Shown in pieces: positions 28,552-37,210 of a stretch of 41,474 nucleotides of DNA (position 1 is the stretch's first letter; every line of letters begins with the position of its first letter). The stretch comes from a virus, in IMG/VR virus record IMGVR_UViG_3300036900_000164, positions 1-41,474 of that record. One strand, written 5' to 3'. Position numbers and translations under genes: made by a program. Under the pieces are notes generated by a model. That model worked only from the letters and a program-made list of their open reading frames with translations. It did not search any database and was not told the origin of the DNA.

Positions 28552-30995
28552 AGGTCGCTGTCATCCATGAGCACCCCATCCCCCGCTCCGGTTCCGGATC
28601 TGCCTACGACCTACTGACGCGTCTCCTGCGTGCCTGCGGGATCAAGGACTACGACATTATCGCTATCGGGAAGCAGGGACAGAAGTTCACGAAGGCGGAA
28701 TCATGGGCAGCGTTCCACCAGGAAGTTGTGCAAGCAGGTGAACTCGGGGCATACGACAAGATCTTGTGCCTCGGTGGGGTATCACTGTCAAGTGTGCTTG
28801 GTACTCAGAAAGGGTTGTCCATTCAGAAGTATCGAGGACGCGCCTACACAGCGCCGACAGGTCAACTCACCATCGCAACCTACTCGCCGTTCGCCGTGTT
28901 CCGCGACTGGGACCTGTTCCGAGACTTTGCCGCAGACATCTACAAGTTGTCGAAAGAAGTAGCAGTACAAGCGGGACCCGAGGAGTACGAGCACGACTGG
29001 AACGTCAACGACCTCGGGTACCTCGACTACTTGCTGAATGATGCCCGTGTCGTCTCCTGCGACATTGAGACCTTGGGGTTCATGTTCTCGCCGCATGGTG
29101 CTGAGATTCTGACAGTCGCGTTCTGTGCTCTTGCAGAAGACGGGTCTGGATGCGGGACGATTCTCACCGCCGATTTCCTCCGTGAACACATGGAGGTCTT
29201 CGACTGGATGGAGCAGCGGCAGAAACCAATCGTCTTTCACAATGCCAAGTTCGACGTGCAGCACCTCTCGAACTTCCTGGGACGGGAACTACTGCTGTAC
29301 CACAACTGCGAAGACACCATGCTTATGCACTACGCCTTGGACGAGCGCCCCTCGAACCGCTACCGAGTGCATGGATTGAAGATGCTGTCTCGGGTCTACT
29401 TCGACGCACCCGACTACGAGATCCCGATGGGGAAGTGGATCGAGGAATATACTTCCGAGGAAGACAACCTCGTCAAGGTCCGCATGATGAAGGACCTGAT
29501 GCACTACCAGTTCCTTGACACATGGTACACGGCACGCCTACGTGACGCCCTCGAGGAGGAACGCCTCGAACGTGCGGATACGGAAGCAGCGAACATCCAC
29601 AGGTTTGTCCACGACACGCTGATGCCAGCAACGCTCGCACTTGCTGAGATTGAGCGTCACGGCGTGCCTGTACGGGCCCAGTATTTCAAAGACATGCTCG
29701 AACGCATTGAGACGGTGTTAGTCGAGGAACTAAAAACACTCCAGGAGCAGGTCCGAATCATCACCGAAGGCGAGATCACAGAGTTCAATCCGAACTCTCC
29801 GAAGCAGGTCAAGAAGGTGATCTACGAGCATGCTGGGTGCGTCGTTCCGCAAGGTGGCGCTGTCGGTCGATATGCATACAAGAACAAGGGGAAGCAGACG
29901 ACAGAAAAGGACGTGCTCAAGGTACTTGCGTCGATTGCGAAGAAGGAAGGACGCGATCTGGTTGCCATGTGCCTTCAAGGTATCTTGTCGTACCGCCAGA
30001 AGTCGAAGGTCCTTGGCACCTACGTCAAGGGCATGATCGACAGGTGCGGTGTGGTAGACGATGAAGGGTGGTCGATCATCCATGCTAACTTCTTCACTGC
30101 AGGAACGTCAACTGGGCGACTATCTTGCGCGAACCCGAACCTTCAGAACATCCCAGATGCATCTCACGTTGGCGAAGACGTTAGGTCCGGTTTCGCTGCG
30201 CCGGACGGGTATGTTCTCGTGGAAGCGGATTATTCTCAGTTGGAGTTACGGGTGGCGGGACTCTTTTCCGAAGACGAAGCACTTCTCGATGTCTATCGGG
30301 ACGGTAGAGATATCCATCAGGAGGTCGCTTACAACCTTTGGCAGAAACCAAAGGACCAAGTCACTAAGTATGAGCGGTATCTCGCTAAGTGTCTCAACTT
30401 CGGATTGGTGTACGGGCGCGGTCCTCGTTCTATCGCGACCGGTCCCGAAATGGACATGCTGGAGAATATGCGAGGCGCACGCTGGTCGCCAAAGGAAGTA
30501 GAGGCGTACTACAACAAGTTCCTTCGCGGGTTCCCACGCCTGGTTGAATGGATGCAGGAGATGAAGGACTCGGTTCGCGTCGAGTACAACGTCTCAACCC
30601 CGTTCGGCAACTACAGACGCTTCCAGTTCATCCCGACAGGTGAATGGCATCGCGTCGAGCGGCAGGCAGTGAATACTCCCATTCAGGGATTCGCGTCTCT
30701 CATGTGTACGGATGCCTTGCGTCGAATCCACTGCCGCCTACGTGACGAGGGTATCGACGCGAGGATTCTCTTCACGGTGCACGACTCGATTGTGCTTCTC
30801 GTGCGCGAAGATCAGGCGACTGTGGGGAAGGTCTCTGAGATCGTGTTCTATGAGATGGAGCAGAACCTGCCCCCACTACCGGGTGTCGAGTGGTCGATGC
30901 TTCCGTTCAAGGCGGAAATCGAGATCAAGCGCACCTGGGGAGGGAAAGAGGACACAGATTTCGCGGAGACGTTGCATGCTGCGTCGGGCGTGTGA
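28548..30995 (+). CDS. polA: family-A DNA polymerase with N-terminal UDG-like domain
   Basis: An 815-aa replicative polymerase. Residues about 1-135 resemble an inactive uracil-DNA-glycosylase-like domain (LCLGGVSLSSVLG, TYSPFAVFRD). From about 165 there is a DEDD 3'-5' exonuclease (D172-x-E174 in SCDIETL; HNAKFDVQHL). The polymerase has motif A EADYSQLELR (about 557), motif B CLNFGLVYGRG (about 616) and motif C TVHDSIVL (about 742). The Phe in motif B marks strong discrimination against dideoxynucleotides in this family. ATGA overlap with dpdA. There is no 5'-3' flap nuclease domain. Confidence 0.92.
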   Translation: MKVAVIHEHPIPRSGSGSAYDLLTRLLRACGIKDYDIIAIGKQGQKFTKAESWAAFHQEVVQAGELGAYDKILCLGGVSLSSVLGTQKGLSIQKYRGRAYTAPTGQLTIATYSPFAVFRDWDLFRDFAADIYKLSKEVAVQAGPEEYEHDWNVNDLGYLDYLLNDARVVSCDIETLGFMFSPHGAEILTVAFCALAEDGSGCGTILTADFLREHMEVFDWMEQRQKPIVFHNAKFDVQHLSNFLGRELLLYHNCEDTMLMHYALDERPSNRYRVHGLKMLSRVYFDAPDYEIPMGKWIEEYTSEEDNLVKVRMMKDLMHYQFLDTWYTARLRDALEEERLERADTEAANIHRFVHDTLMPATLALAEIERHGVPVRAQYFKDMLERIETVLVEELKTLQEQVRIITEGEITEFNPNSPKQVKKVIYEHAGCVVPQGGAVGRYAYKNKGKQTTEKDVLKVLASIAKKEGRDLVAMCLQGILSYRQKSKVLGTYVKGMIDRCGVVDDEGWSIIHANFFTAGTSTGRLSCANPNLQNIPDASHVGEDVRSGFAAPDGYVLVEADYSQLELRVAGLFSEDEALLDVYRDGRDIHQEVAYNLWQKPKDQVTKYERYLAKCLNFGLVYGRGPRSIATGPEMDMLENMRGARWSPKEVEAYYNKFLRGFPRLVEWMQEMKDSVRVEYNVSTPFGNYRRFQFIPTGEWHRVERQAVNTPIQGFASLMCTDALRRIHCRLRDEGIDARILFTVHDSIVLLVREDQATVGKVSEIVFYEMEQNLPPLPGVEWSMLPFKAEIEIKRTWGGKEDTDFAETLHAASGV

Positions 30996-31035
30996 GTCGA
31001 CCTTCGAGCGTCGCCGGCGCGCTTTCGACGTGTGC

Positions 31036-31110
31036 GGGATCCTACGCGCAGTGAAGGGGATAACATTCACCGGCGCGTAGGATCCCGTTAGCGCGCGTTA
31101 CACGCGGTAG
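31036..31110. repeat. dispersed hairpin repeat, copy C
   Basis: GGGATCCTACGCGC (31036-31049) and GCGCGTAGGATCCC (31073-31086) are perfect 14-bp arms around AGTGAAGGGGATAACATTCACCG, whose ends (GTGAA/TTCAC) also pair, then GTTAGCGCGCGTTACACGCGGTAG. It lies between the convergent polymerase and lysin genes and could end transcription from both sides. Confidence 0.85.
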
Positions 31111-31118
31111 CAGTTAGG

Positions 31119-31628
31119 TCAAATACCGCACATGATCCTGGTATTTGGCCAAGGACCGTACCCAATCGACCTTACTGCCTTGTATGCGACTCGTATCTGG
31201 TCAAACGGCGACCATCGGTTAGCAGTTCCTGAATGGTGTAGTAGGTACGATCCCCAGTGGTCCTGGAACGAGATATCCATCTGCAAACCACCGTAGTACC
31301 CGTTACCTGTATTTGCATTCCAAGCACCTTCGTGTGTATGGATGCAGCGCAGGTGACGCGTCTTATAGCGCCATACGTGTACGGCATGCCTTGCCCGTGC
31401 CCGCCAGAGGTCACGGAAGTGAAGGCGTCCCGCGTAGGTTGAGCGCCACAAACTTAGGGATGGGTATGGCGATTTATGATGACCTACTGCCTTCTGATAC
31501 TTGTAGGTCTTCGCACGGGCCTTCTGTGCTTGCCATACGATGCGGTGGTGATGCGGACCTGCGGTCCTTGCTTGTGCTACCGCAGGACACACAAGCAGGA
31601 CAACGAGTGTCGCTATGACATACCTGAT
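31119..31628 (-). CDS. Rpf-like lysin (cell-wall lytic enzyme) with signal peptide
   Basis: A 169-aa product if read from ATC 31628. The C-terminal half carries CIHTHEGAWNANTGNGYYGG LQ, the resuscitation-promoting-factor / lytic-transglycosylase-like fold, with E100 as catalytic acid and C95/C167 likely disulfide-bonded. It would cleave peptidoglycan at lysis or during entry. The conventional start GTG 31592 cuts through a hydrophobic leader; the same frame upstream reads IRYVIATLVVLLVCPAVAQA, a good signal peptide. GGAGG lies seven bases before ATC 31626-31628, so initiation at ATC is proposed. The holin-like gene is upstream. Confidence 0.7.
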   Translation of the reverse strand: MRYVIATLVVLLVCPAVAQARTAGPHHHRIVWQAQKARAKTYKYQKAVGHHKSPYPSLSLWRSTYAGRLHFRDLWRARARHAVHVWRYKTRHLRCIHTHEGAWNANTGNGYYGGLQMDISFQDHWGSYLLHHSGTANRWSPFDQIRVAYKAVRSIGYGPWPNTRIMCGI

Positions 31629-31658
31629 GAGGCCACCTCCATCTAGGGGACACGTAGA

Positions 31659-31693
31659 ACGGGCAGCAGGTTGTCACTTGACCTACTGCCCGT
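31659..31693. repeat. hairpin between holin-like and lysin genes
   Basis: ACGGGCAG-C-AGGT pairs with ACCT-A-CTGCCCGT across a nine-base loop. On the minus strand it is followed by TCTACG, not a T-run, so it may tune lysin expression rather than terminate. Confidence 0.55.
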
Positions 31694-31737
31694 TGTCGGG
31701 ATGACGAATCGTAGTCACACCTTTACAAGGGGTGCAA

Positions 31738-31977
31738 CTACTTATCTCTGAGAGCGGACCCACGTGCTCGACCGGAGCGGATCACGGCAGAGTGGATGAG
31801 GAACGCTGCCAGAACAACAGTCGTGATGAGGCCTGAGATCGCACCTCGCTGTGGATCTGTGAGATGCAACTCAAACAGAACAACCAGATTTGAAATGACT
31901 CCCAGGACCAACGACACGATTGCCTCTGGGGTGAAGTCAGGCGTCTTGAACTCACCACTGCGTGTTGGAGTAGTCAT
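31738..31977 (-). CDS. holin-like two-TM membrane protein
   Basis: A 79-aa protein from ATG 31977 (AAAGGAGG upstream). Two membrane segments, VSLVLGVISNLVVLFEL and ISGLITTVVLAAFLIHSAVI, are joined by a short polar turn, and the tail is basic. Size, topology and position beside the lysin fit a class-II holin, which would release the lysin at lysis. Confidence 0.6.
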   Translation of the reverse strand: MTTPTRSGEFKTPDFTPEAIVSLVLGVISNLVVLFELHLTDPQRGAISGLITTVVLAAFLIHSAVIRSGRARGSALRDK

Positions 31978-31989
31978 GGTCACCTCCTT

Positions 31990-32514
31990 TCAGGTCGCGA
32001 CTCGGAAGCAATACAACGTAGGGGACCAGATAGGAGTAGCGAGAACATTGATAGCAGCAGACGCGTTATTGGCGAGATACAACTGGACGAAGTCACCAAC
32101 CTGGCAATCCCAGATAGTGGTCGTCACGCGTGACAACTGGTTGCCTGACGTGATACCACGTACTTCAGAGATGATGGTTTGGGTACCGCCTCGTGTATGT
32201 TTGACTCGTGACAGGCGGAACCCAGTTGAATCTGTTGCCCATAAGGCACCAGTCCCAAACAGGTACTTGCCTGCCGTCTTGATGTCTATCCGGTTGTTTG
32301 CCAGGTTAGACATGGAATCAGTGTCGTACAAGGTCTGGTCAAGGGTAATCAGGGTGTCAGCAGATGTATTGGGGATCGACTGGTTTGCCGCCTTCGTCAA
32401 CTTGCACAAGGGGATAGTCAACAAGGCAAGTAGGTTGTCTCTGATGTGGGTATTCATCATCACAGTGGTAACTGTTTCTGAGGCAACCCATGTGCGAGGT
32501 GCTGTCCAGGACAC
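31990..32514 (-). CDS. C1q-like tail tip protein, copy 3
   Basis: A 174-aa protein. The N-terminus MSWTAPRTWVASETVTTVMM matches the motif shared by two upstream neighbours. The rest is a jelly-roll of the C1q/TNF type (AGKYLFGTGALW, GDFVQLYLANNAS), common in phage receptor-binding tips. It starts on the last base of the previous gene's stop. Confidence 0.65.
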   Translation of the reverse strand: MSWTAPRTWVASETVTTVMMNTHIRDNLLALLTIPLCKLTKAANQSIPNTSADTLITLDQTLYDTDSMSNLANNRIDIKTAGKYLFGTGALWATDSTGFRLSRVKHTRGGTQTIISEVRGITSGNQLSRVTTTIWDCQVGDFVQLYLANNASAAINVLATPIWSPTLYCFRVAT

Positions 32515-33056
32515 TAGATACCCTCTCGAAACAGATAGATACAGGGATCAGAGGGTTCTAGCACAGTCATGTTGAGCGCAGCACCTTGATTCTGGTACAT
32601 GGTAAAGTAGACGTAATCCCCTGCCTTGCAGTCAAACGTCGTGTCCATGGATAGACAAGGAGCGACACCTGCAGCACCTTCTGACCCATCGAAGGTGACA
32701 CGGGTGTCAAGGTTCGCTACCGTGTCGTGGTAGTAAATCCTGATCTCTCGATGCCCACCTGTTGCTACCGCAAACCTGCCATTGCCTCCAATCACGTACT
32801 TGCCAGAAACCGGAATCATCAGGCGATCATTTGCCAGGTCAGCAATGGTGCCTGTTGTGTCGAAGTCAATGGTGTCCATGTCTATTCGCAACTCAGCATT
32901 GTTAGGAATCGACTGGACACCTGCAGCAGCAGACCTATGAATGCGGCAAGCAACCTGGTCACGTACCGACTGCAGGTTGTCACGCACGTAGGTATTGAGC
33001 ATCGCTGCTGTCACCATCTCTGCAGTAACCCAGGTCCTGGGATTTGTCCACGCCAT
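32514..33056 (-). CDS. C1q-like tail tip protein, copy 2
   Basis: A 180-aa paralogue with MAWTNPRTWVTAEMVTAAML at the N-terminus and jelly-roll strands (SGKYVIGGNGRFAV, GDYVYFTMYQNQGAA). Translation is coupled to both neighbours by one-base overlaps. Confidence 0.65.
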   Translation of the reverse strand: MAWTNPRTWVTAEMVTAAMLNTYVRDNLQSVRDQVACRIHRSAAAGVQSIPNNAELRIDMDTIDFDTTGTIADLANDRLMIPVSGKYVIGGNGRFAVATGGHREIRIYYHDTVANLDTRVTFDGSEGAAGVAPCLSMDTTFDCKAGDYVYFTMYQNQGAALNMTVLEPSDPCIYLFREGI

Positions 33057-33595
33057 CAGTTAGAGATCCTATATGCGTAGAAAAGATGACCACCAGATGC
33101 GACGTTGATACCTACGGCACCTGCAGTATCCTGCCATAACTCAACTCGAAGATAATCACCAGGAAGACAAGCATACATTGTCTCAGCAGTGCATACGTTT
33201 GTCTCACCGTTGATCCCTCGCTCCTGCACCCGGTCAATCTCTGTATCGACACCAGCACGGTTGTGGTAGATATGTACTCGTTTCTGGTTTGATACAAGGC
33301 CACCTACTGACGACCAAGGGATGGTTGCCCCTATAAAGTACATACCTGCCGTATTGATCGTAAGGCGTCCCAGATTCGCCGTCTGGTTGTGGAGGTTATC
33401 TGAGTCCCAATCCTCCGTGTCAAACCCGTTGTCGATTGACTGGTTAGATGCAGGAATATTGTTGACAGCAGATGCCCGCACTCGTGAACCGAAACAGGTA
33501 CCGATAAAGTTCATGTTGTCGCGCAGGTCTGCATTGAGGCGCGAAACAGTCGGGAAATCACCCTTGACCCAGGTCCTAGGGGTTGTCCACGCCAT
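33056..33595 (-). CDS. C1q-like tail tip protein, copy 1
   Basis: A 179-aa paralogue starting MAWTTPRTWVKGDFPTVSRL, then AGMYFIGATIPWSS and GDYLRVELWQDTAGA. The N-terminal block probably docks to the tail while the C1q-like head contacts the cell. Confidence 0.65.
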   Translation of the reverse strand: MAWTTPRTWVKGDFPTVSRLNADLRDNMNFIGTCFGSRVRASAVNNIPASNQSIDNGFDTEDWDSDNLHNQTANLGRLTINTAGMYFIGATIPWSSVGGLVSNQKRVHIYHNRAGVDTEIDRVQERGINGETNVCTAETMYACLPGDYLRVELWQDTAGAVGINVASGGHLFYAYRISN

Positions 33596-33842
33596 ACGCG
33601 ATGTTCTCCGCCACTAGGTCGTCTATGGATTCACCTGGCACCCAGTTACGATTCTCCTCTGGGCGTATCGACGTGACCTGGTAGATCTCAAAGCGTTCCT
33701 TGTCCTCTGGTGCGATCACCTTCGTTATCAGCACCTGGCAGTTGGGACACATCTCTGGAACCTGGGACTCGAGGAACGCGTTTGGGCAGTTAGGGCAGTT
33801 GACGATCCACCTGCCATGATTGAGTTCTACGACTGCTTCCAT
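33576..33842 (-). CDS. zinc-ribbon protein in tail operon
   Basis: An 88-aa protein with CPNC twice, 18 residues apart (WIVNCPNCPNAF, EMCPNCQVLI), a rubredoxin-like Cys4 ribbon, then a strand-rich acidic tail. It overlaps the first C1q gene by 20 bases. Possibly a small tail component or assembly factor. Confidence 0.6.
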   Translation of the reverse strand: MEAVVELNHGRWIVNCPNCPNAFLESQVPEMCPNCQVLITKVIAPEDKERFEIYQVTSIRPEENRNWVPGESIDDLVAENIAYGVDNP

Positions 33843-36800
33843 CAGTATGCCAACCTTGTCGTGGTGCCTAGAACGCTGTACTGTGCGTACTCGTCGTTGG
33901 TGGCAGAATCAGGCAACTGCCAAAAGTCACGTGACGGGCCTGGGTAAACAGTATAGGTCACGTCCCACGTGCCTGCAGCAATGTCGTACTGGACACCCTG
34001 GATCAGCACCTCGAACGTGAGTGGTGTTCCTGTGCCAGGAGGTGGATGGCGGACAACTGAGATGCGGTCGGAGATGAATGTCAGAGACAGTATCCGCCAG
34101 AGATTCGTCGGGTCATCAAGTGGTTCGATCTCAACTGACTTCGCCTTGAGTCCTGGATTCTTGAACATCCAAAGGAACCAGTTCGCTGCGTTGAGTGCCT
34201 CCTGATCCGTCGTCACGATGGTGTCATCCAAGGTAAGCGACCGCACCAGGTAATCTGCTTGCGAGGTGGTGTCTGCTACTGACTGTGCTCCTGACGCATC
34301 ACCGTATCCGGCAGAGAACCTGGAGATGGTAACGTCGTTGTAAATATCTGAGTCATCGAAGTCAACGCCACCTGTACCCACGTCCTCGAATGGAGGCAAC
34401 TGGTTTGCAGGAATCGGTTGATCGGACAGCGTCGCCTTTGGCGTTGAGTAGGGGTACTGGATCGTGTGCCACCGGTTGAAGAACGTCGCCTTACCACTTG
34501 GATGGAAGTAGAACGTGCCTGCCTCCGACTTCGTACACTGCTTTATCAGATCAACCAACTTATCCTCTGACCACCGCATACCAATCACCTGCGACACGCC
34601 AGTATCTATCTGACGACGTGCTGCTGGCCATGGGTTGAGGCCTGACACCGGCAGCGATGCCTGATCGAGCAGATGACCGATACGGGCACCAGAATCCTCT
34701 GATGCTGCGCCGTAGGACAGCGCGGCAAAGTGGCGCGCAGCAAATCCTGCAGGTGGTATTGAGTCAACCCAGTAGACGAACTCATCTATTATGCAGTTGC
34801 GGACACCAAATAGTCCTGAGAACTCATTCCCAATATACATGGTGCGAGCGATGCCGCCCTGAGTCAACTTGCCAGTGTACGCACGTGAGATCCCAGCAGT
34901 ATTGCCATCTCGGACATTGCAGTTCTGCGAGTACGTGAGGTTGGCACCAGACGACACGTCTACTCGGATACCGTCCAACCACAACTGAGGCCACCCTGCA
35001 TTGCCATCTTGCCCTGTGCCGTCCCAGTACAACGAGATGAGGTGCCACGAGGTCCAATATGCTGCCGTACCTGCGGGATTGGGGAAGTAGTTCCTGACGA
35101 CGTTCCAGTTGTTTCCATACGCCATCTCGAGGTAGAGATGCATCCCCGTATACGGGACACCACCGCCTACTGTCAGGTAGGAGAATCCTACAGTGATGAT
35201 AGACCCATAACCACCTGTGTTATCTCCGTGCGACCATGCTGAGTAGTCGTCACCATTGTTGTCAGGTGAGTTCCCAGGCACGGCAGCGTCGAACTTACAG
35301 AGCATCTCAACGCCAAACTGGCGAGTGGGAATCTTCACTACTGTCTTGCGAAGGTCACCACCTGCGCTGCCGAACGTCGTCGTGAACTTAGCAGCAGTGT
35401 CGTAGTCGCCAACGATGGCAGAGTCAGGGAATCCCAGGACAGGGGACCCACTGCTCACGGTATACGCTCCATCCTGGATCCCTGATGCGACCTCGTTCTG
35501 TGCTGCCTGCGTCGTGAGTTGCTCTCCAATACGGAAGTACCACGTCGGCAGGTCGTCCATCACAACCAGGTTGTAATCACCTCGCACAACCTGCATCGGC
35601 GCCAGAGGTTTGAATCCGTCGACCGCAGTAACCGTCACGTCTGCCTGCATGCCACCTGCCCATTCTTGTGGCCACCCCTCAATGAACCCGTCGAAGATGT
35701 ATACCGTCTTTGTGAACGGAGCGACCTGATCGAATGCTGCTGGTGTCTGAGGAACGAAGTTCGAGTTCGAGGTATGGAAGTTGTGAATCTGAGCACCGTC
35801 GAAATAGACGAGGTCATGCGCTGCCCAGGCGGCACCTCCGGCGACTGGTTGCGCGATGAAGGTGAACGACGTGACGCCCGCAGGCACGGCGGCGAACGTG
35901 GTGATCCGGTTCCACTGATTTGCTACCAGGGTGAAGGTCGTCTGGGCAATCGTGGCACCTGCCTGGTTCATCAGGGTCAACTGCACGAATCCTGCCTTTG
36001 AGGCCCAGCAGTAAACAGAGATGCCAACGTACTCACCTGTCGCCGGCATCGCCTGGAACACCGCCAACGTCTGCTGGATACCCGACCACGTGCCCGATGG
36101 ACCTGTGCCAATGTCTACCTGACACTTCCAATCACCGAACTTCGCCGCAGGTGCGGTCCCATAGAGGGGACGCGACAGCGCACCGTCACCTTGGTATCGG
36201 GACCAGGATGCGATGGATGCCGGGTCCTCGAAGTCAGGATGCGTCAGTGGGTTCTCAAGCGTGTAGGACCTGATACGCTTGAGTGGTTTGATGTTCGGTG
36301 AATAAGGACTAGACGCGTACAGTGGTTCAAACCTGCGGTCGCGGTTGTCAAGGATGTAGGAGCATGATCCTGCGTCAATGTCCTCAAGAGGGTTCGAGCG
36401 ACCGTACTTCGAGTGAATCTCCTTGACGTACGGAGACACGGTTGTCCAGATAGGTGCCAGGTCTGCTGGTTGCGAGGCGAACGCTATCTCTGTGACCACG
36501 TGCGGGATCGAAGGTGAATGGACCCCTGAGAATCCTGGCGTCACGACGACTGCCTGGGAGTAGATGAGGAACACCGCTGCCCAGTTGCCTGGACCTAGAG
36601 ACGTTGACTCACCGCCATTCGGTGCAGCGACCGTAGGCAAGATGCGGTAGTTGTCCCACATGGACCCGGAGGCAGATGACACCGTGTGGATCTTGGTGGC
36701 TGAGTTCGTTGGGGTGTGATCCGCAGCAACAGAGTTTGCAGGGTACGACACCGCTGCGAACCCGATGTCTCCTACATTGGATCCTGCAGCAACGTGTCCT

Positions 36801-37210
36801 GCATCTGCCAAACTCGAGGTACCGAAAGCAGTTGCAACCTCTGTCGAGATTGGCGGGCCCAACGCCAGGCCGGAAAACTCAGACAATCCCCATCTTCGCT
36901 TATCAAAGACATCTCCACCAGCAACGTCAACGATGGTGAGAGACGTGCCGCTCGCCAGGCCTGCAGGACAGTCGGCGGAGATCACGGTTACAGATCCCCC
37001 GTTGGGTCCTGTGTTTGCGGCACGACCATCTACTGCCCACGTGACGCCTCCGCCAGTGACTGAGGATACCTGGTTGAAGGAAGCGGAACGAATCGCAAGG
37101 ATCGCTTTGCCGCCAGCAGCAATCGCGCCTACCGTGACCACGTTCCACGTCAGAGAGAACGTCGAGTCAACAGACCCAGATCCCCTATCTGCAACGAACG
37201 TACCCGCCAC
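33842..37210 (-). CDS. large minor tail protein with CBM- and LamG-like domains
   Basis: A 1122-aa protein directly after the tape measure, the usual place of distal tail and baseplate proteins. Residues about 320-475 look like a CBM4/9-type jelly-roll (HPDFEDPASIASW... YFDGAQIH). Residues about 610-800 look like a LamG/concanavalin-type domain (FGVEMLCKF, WHLISLYWDGTG, LWLDGIRVD). The C-terminal part (KLVDLIKQCTKSEAG, YFHPSGKATFFNRW) resembles baseplate hub-type folds. It probably binds host surface glycans. Domain edges are by eye. Confidence 0.75.
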   Translation of the reverse strand: MAGTFVADRGSGSVDSTFSLTWNVVTVGAIAAGGKAILAIRSASFNQVSSVTGGGVTWAVDGRAANTGPNGGSVTVISADCPAGLASGTSLTIVDVAGGDVFDKRRWGLSEFSGLALGPPISTEVATAFGTSSLADAGHVAAGSNVGDIGFAAVSYPANSVAADHTPTNSATKIHTVSSASGSMWDNYRILPTVAAPNGGESTSLGPGNWAAVFLIYSQAVVVTPGFSGVHSPSIPHVVTEIAFASQPADLAPIWTTVSPYVKEIHSKYGRSNPLEDIDAGSCSYILDNRDRRFEPLYASSPYSPNIKPLKRIRSYTLENPLTHPDFEDPASIASWSRYQGDGALSRPLYGTAPAAKFGDWKCQVDIGTGPSGTWSGIQQTLAVFQAMPATGEYVGISVYCWASKAGFVQLTLMNQAGATIAQTTFTLVANQWNRITTFAAVPAGVTSFTFIAQPVAGGAAWAAHDLVYFDGAQIHNFHTSNSNFVPQTPAAFDQVAPFTKTVYIFDGFIEGWPQEWAGGMQADVTVTAVDGFKPLAPMQVVRGDYNLVVMDDLPTWYFRIGEQLTTQAAQNEVASGIQDGAYTVSSGSPVLGFPDSAIVGDYDTAAKFTTTFGSAGGDLRKTVVKIPTRQFGVEMLCKFDAAVPGNSPDNNGDDYSAWSHGDNTGGYGSIITVGFSYLTVGGGVPYTGMHLYLEMAYGNNWNVVRNYFPNPAGTAAYWTSWHLISLYWDGTGQDGNAGWPQLWLDGIRVDVSSGANLTYSQNCNVRDGNTAGISRAYTGKLTQGGIARTMYIGNEFSGLFGVRNCIIDEFVYWVDSIPPAGFAARHFAALSYGAASEDSGARIGHLLDQASLPVSGLNPWPAARRQIDTGVSQVIGMRWSEDKLVDLIKQCTKSEAGTFYFHPSGKATFFNRWHTIQYPYSTPKATLSDQPIPANQLPPFEDVGTGGVDFDDSDIYNDVTISRFSAGYGDASGAQSVADTTSQADYLVRSLTLDDTIVTTDQEALNAANWFLWMFKNPGLKAKSVEIEPLDDPTNLWRILSLTFISDRISVVRHPPPGTGTPLTFEVLIQGVQYDIAAGTWDVTYTVYPGPSRDFWQLPDSATNDEYAQYSVLGTTTRLAY

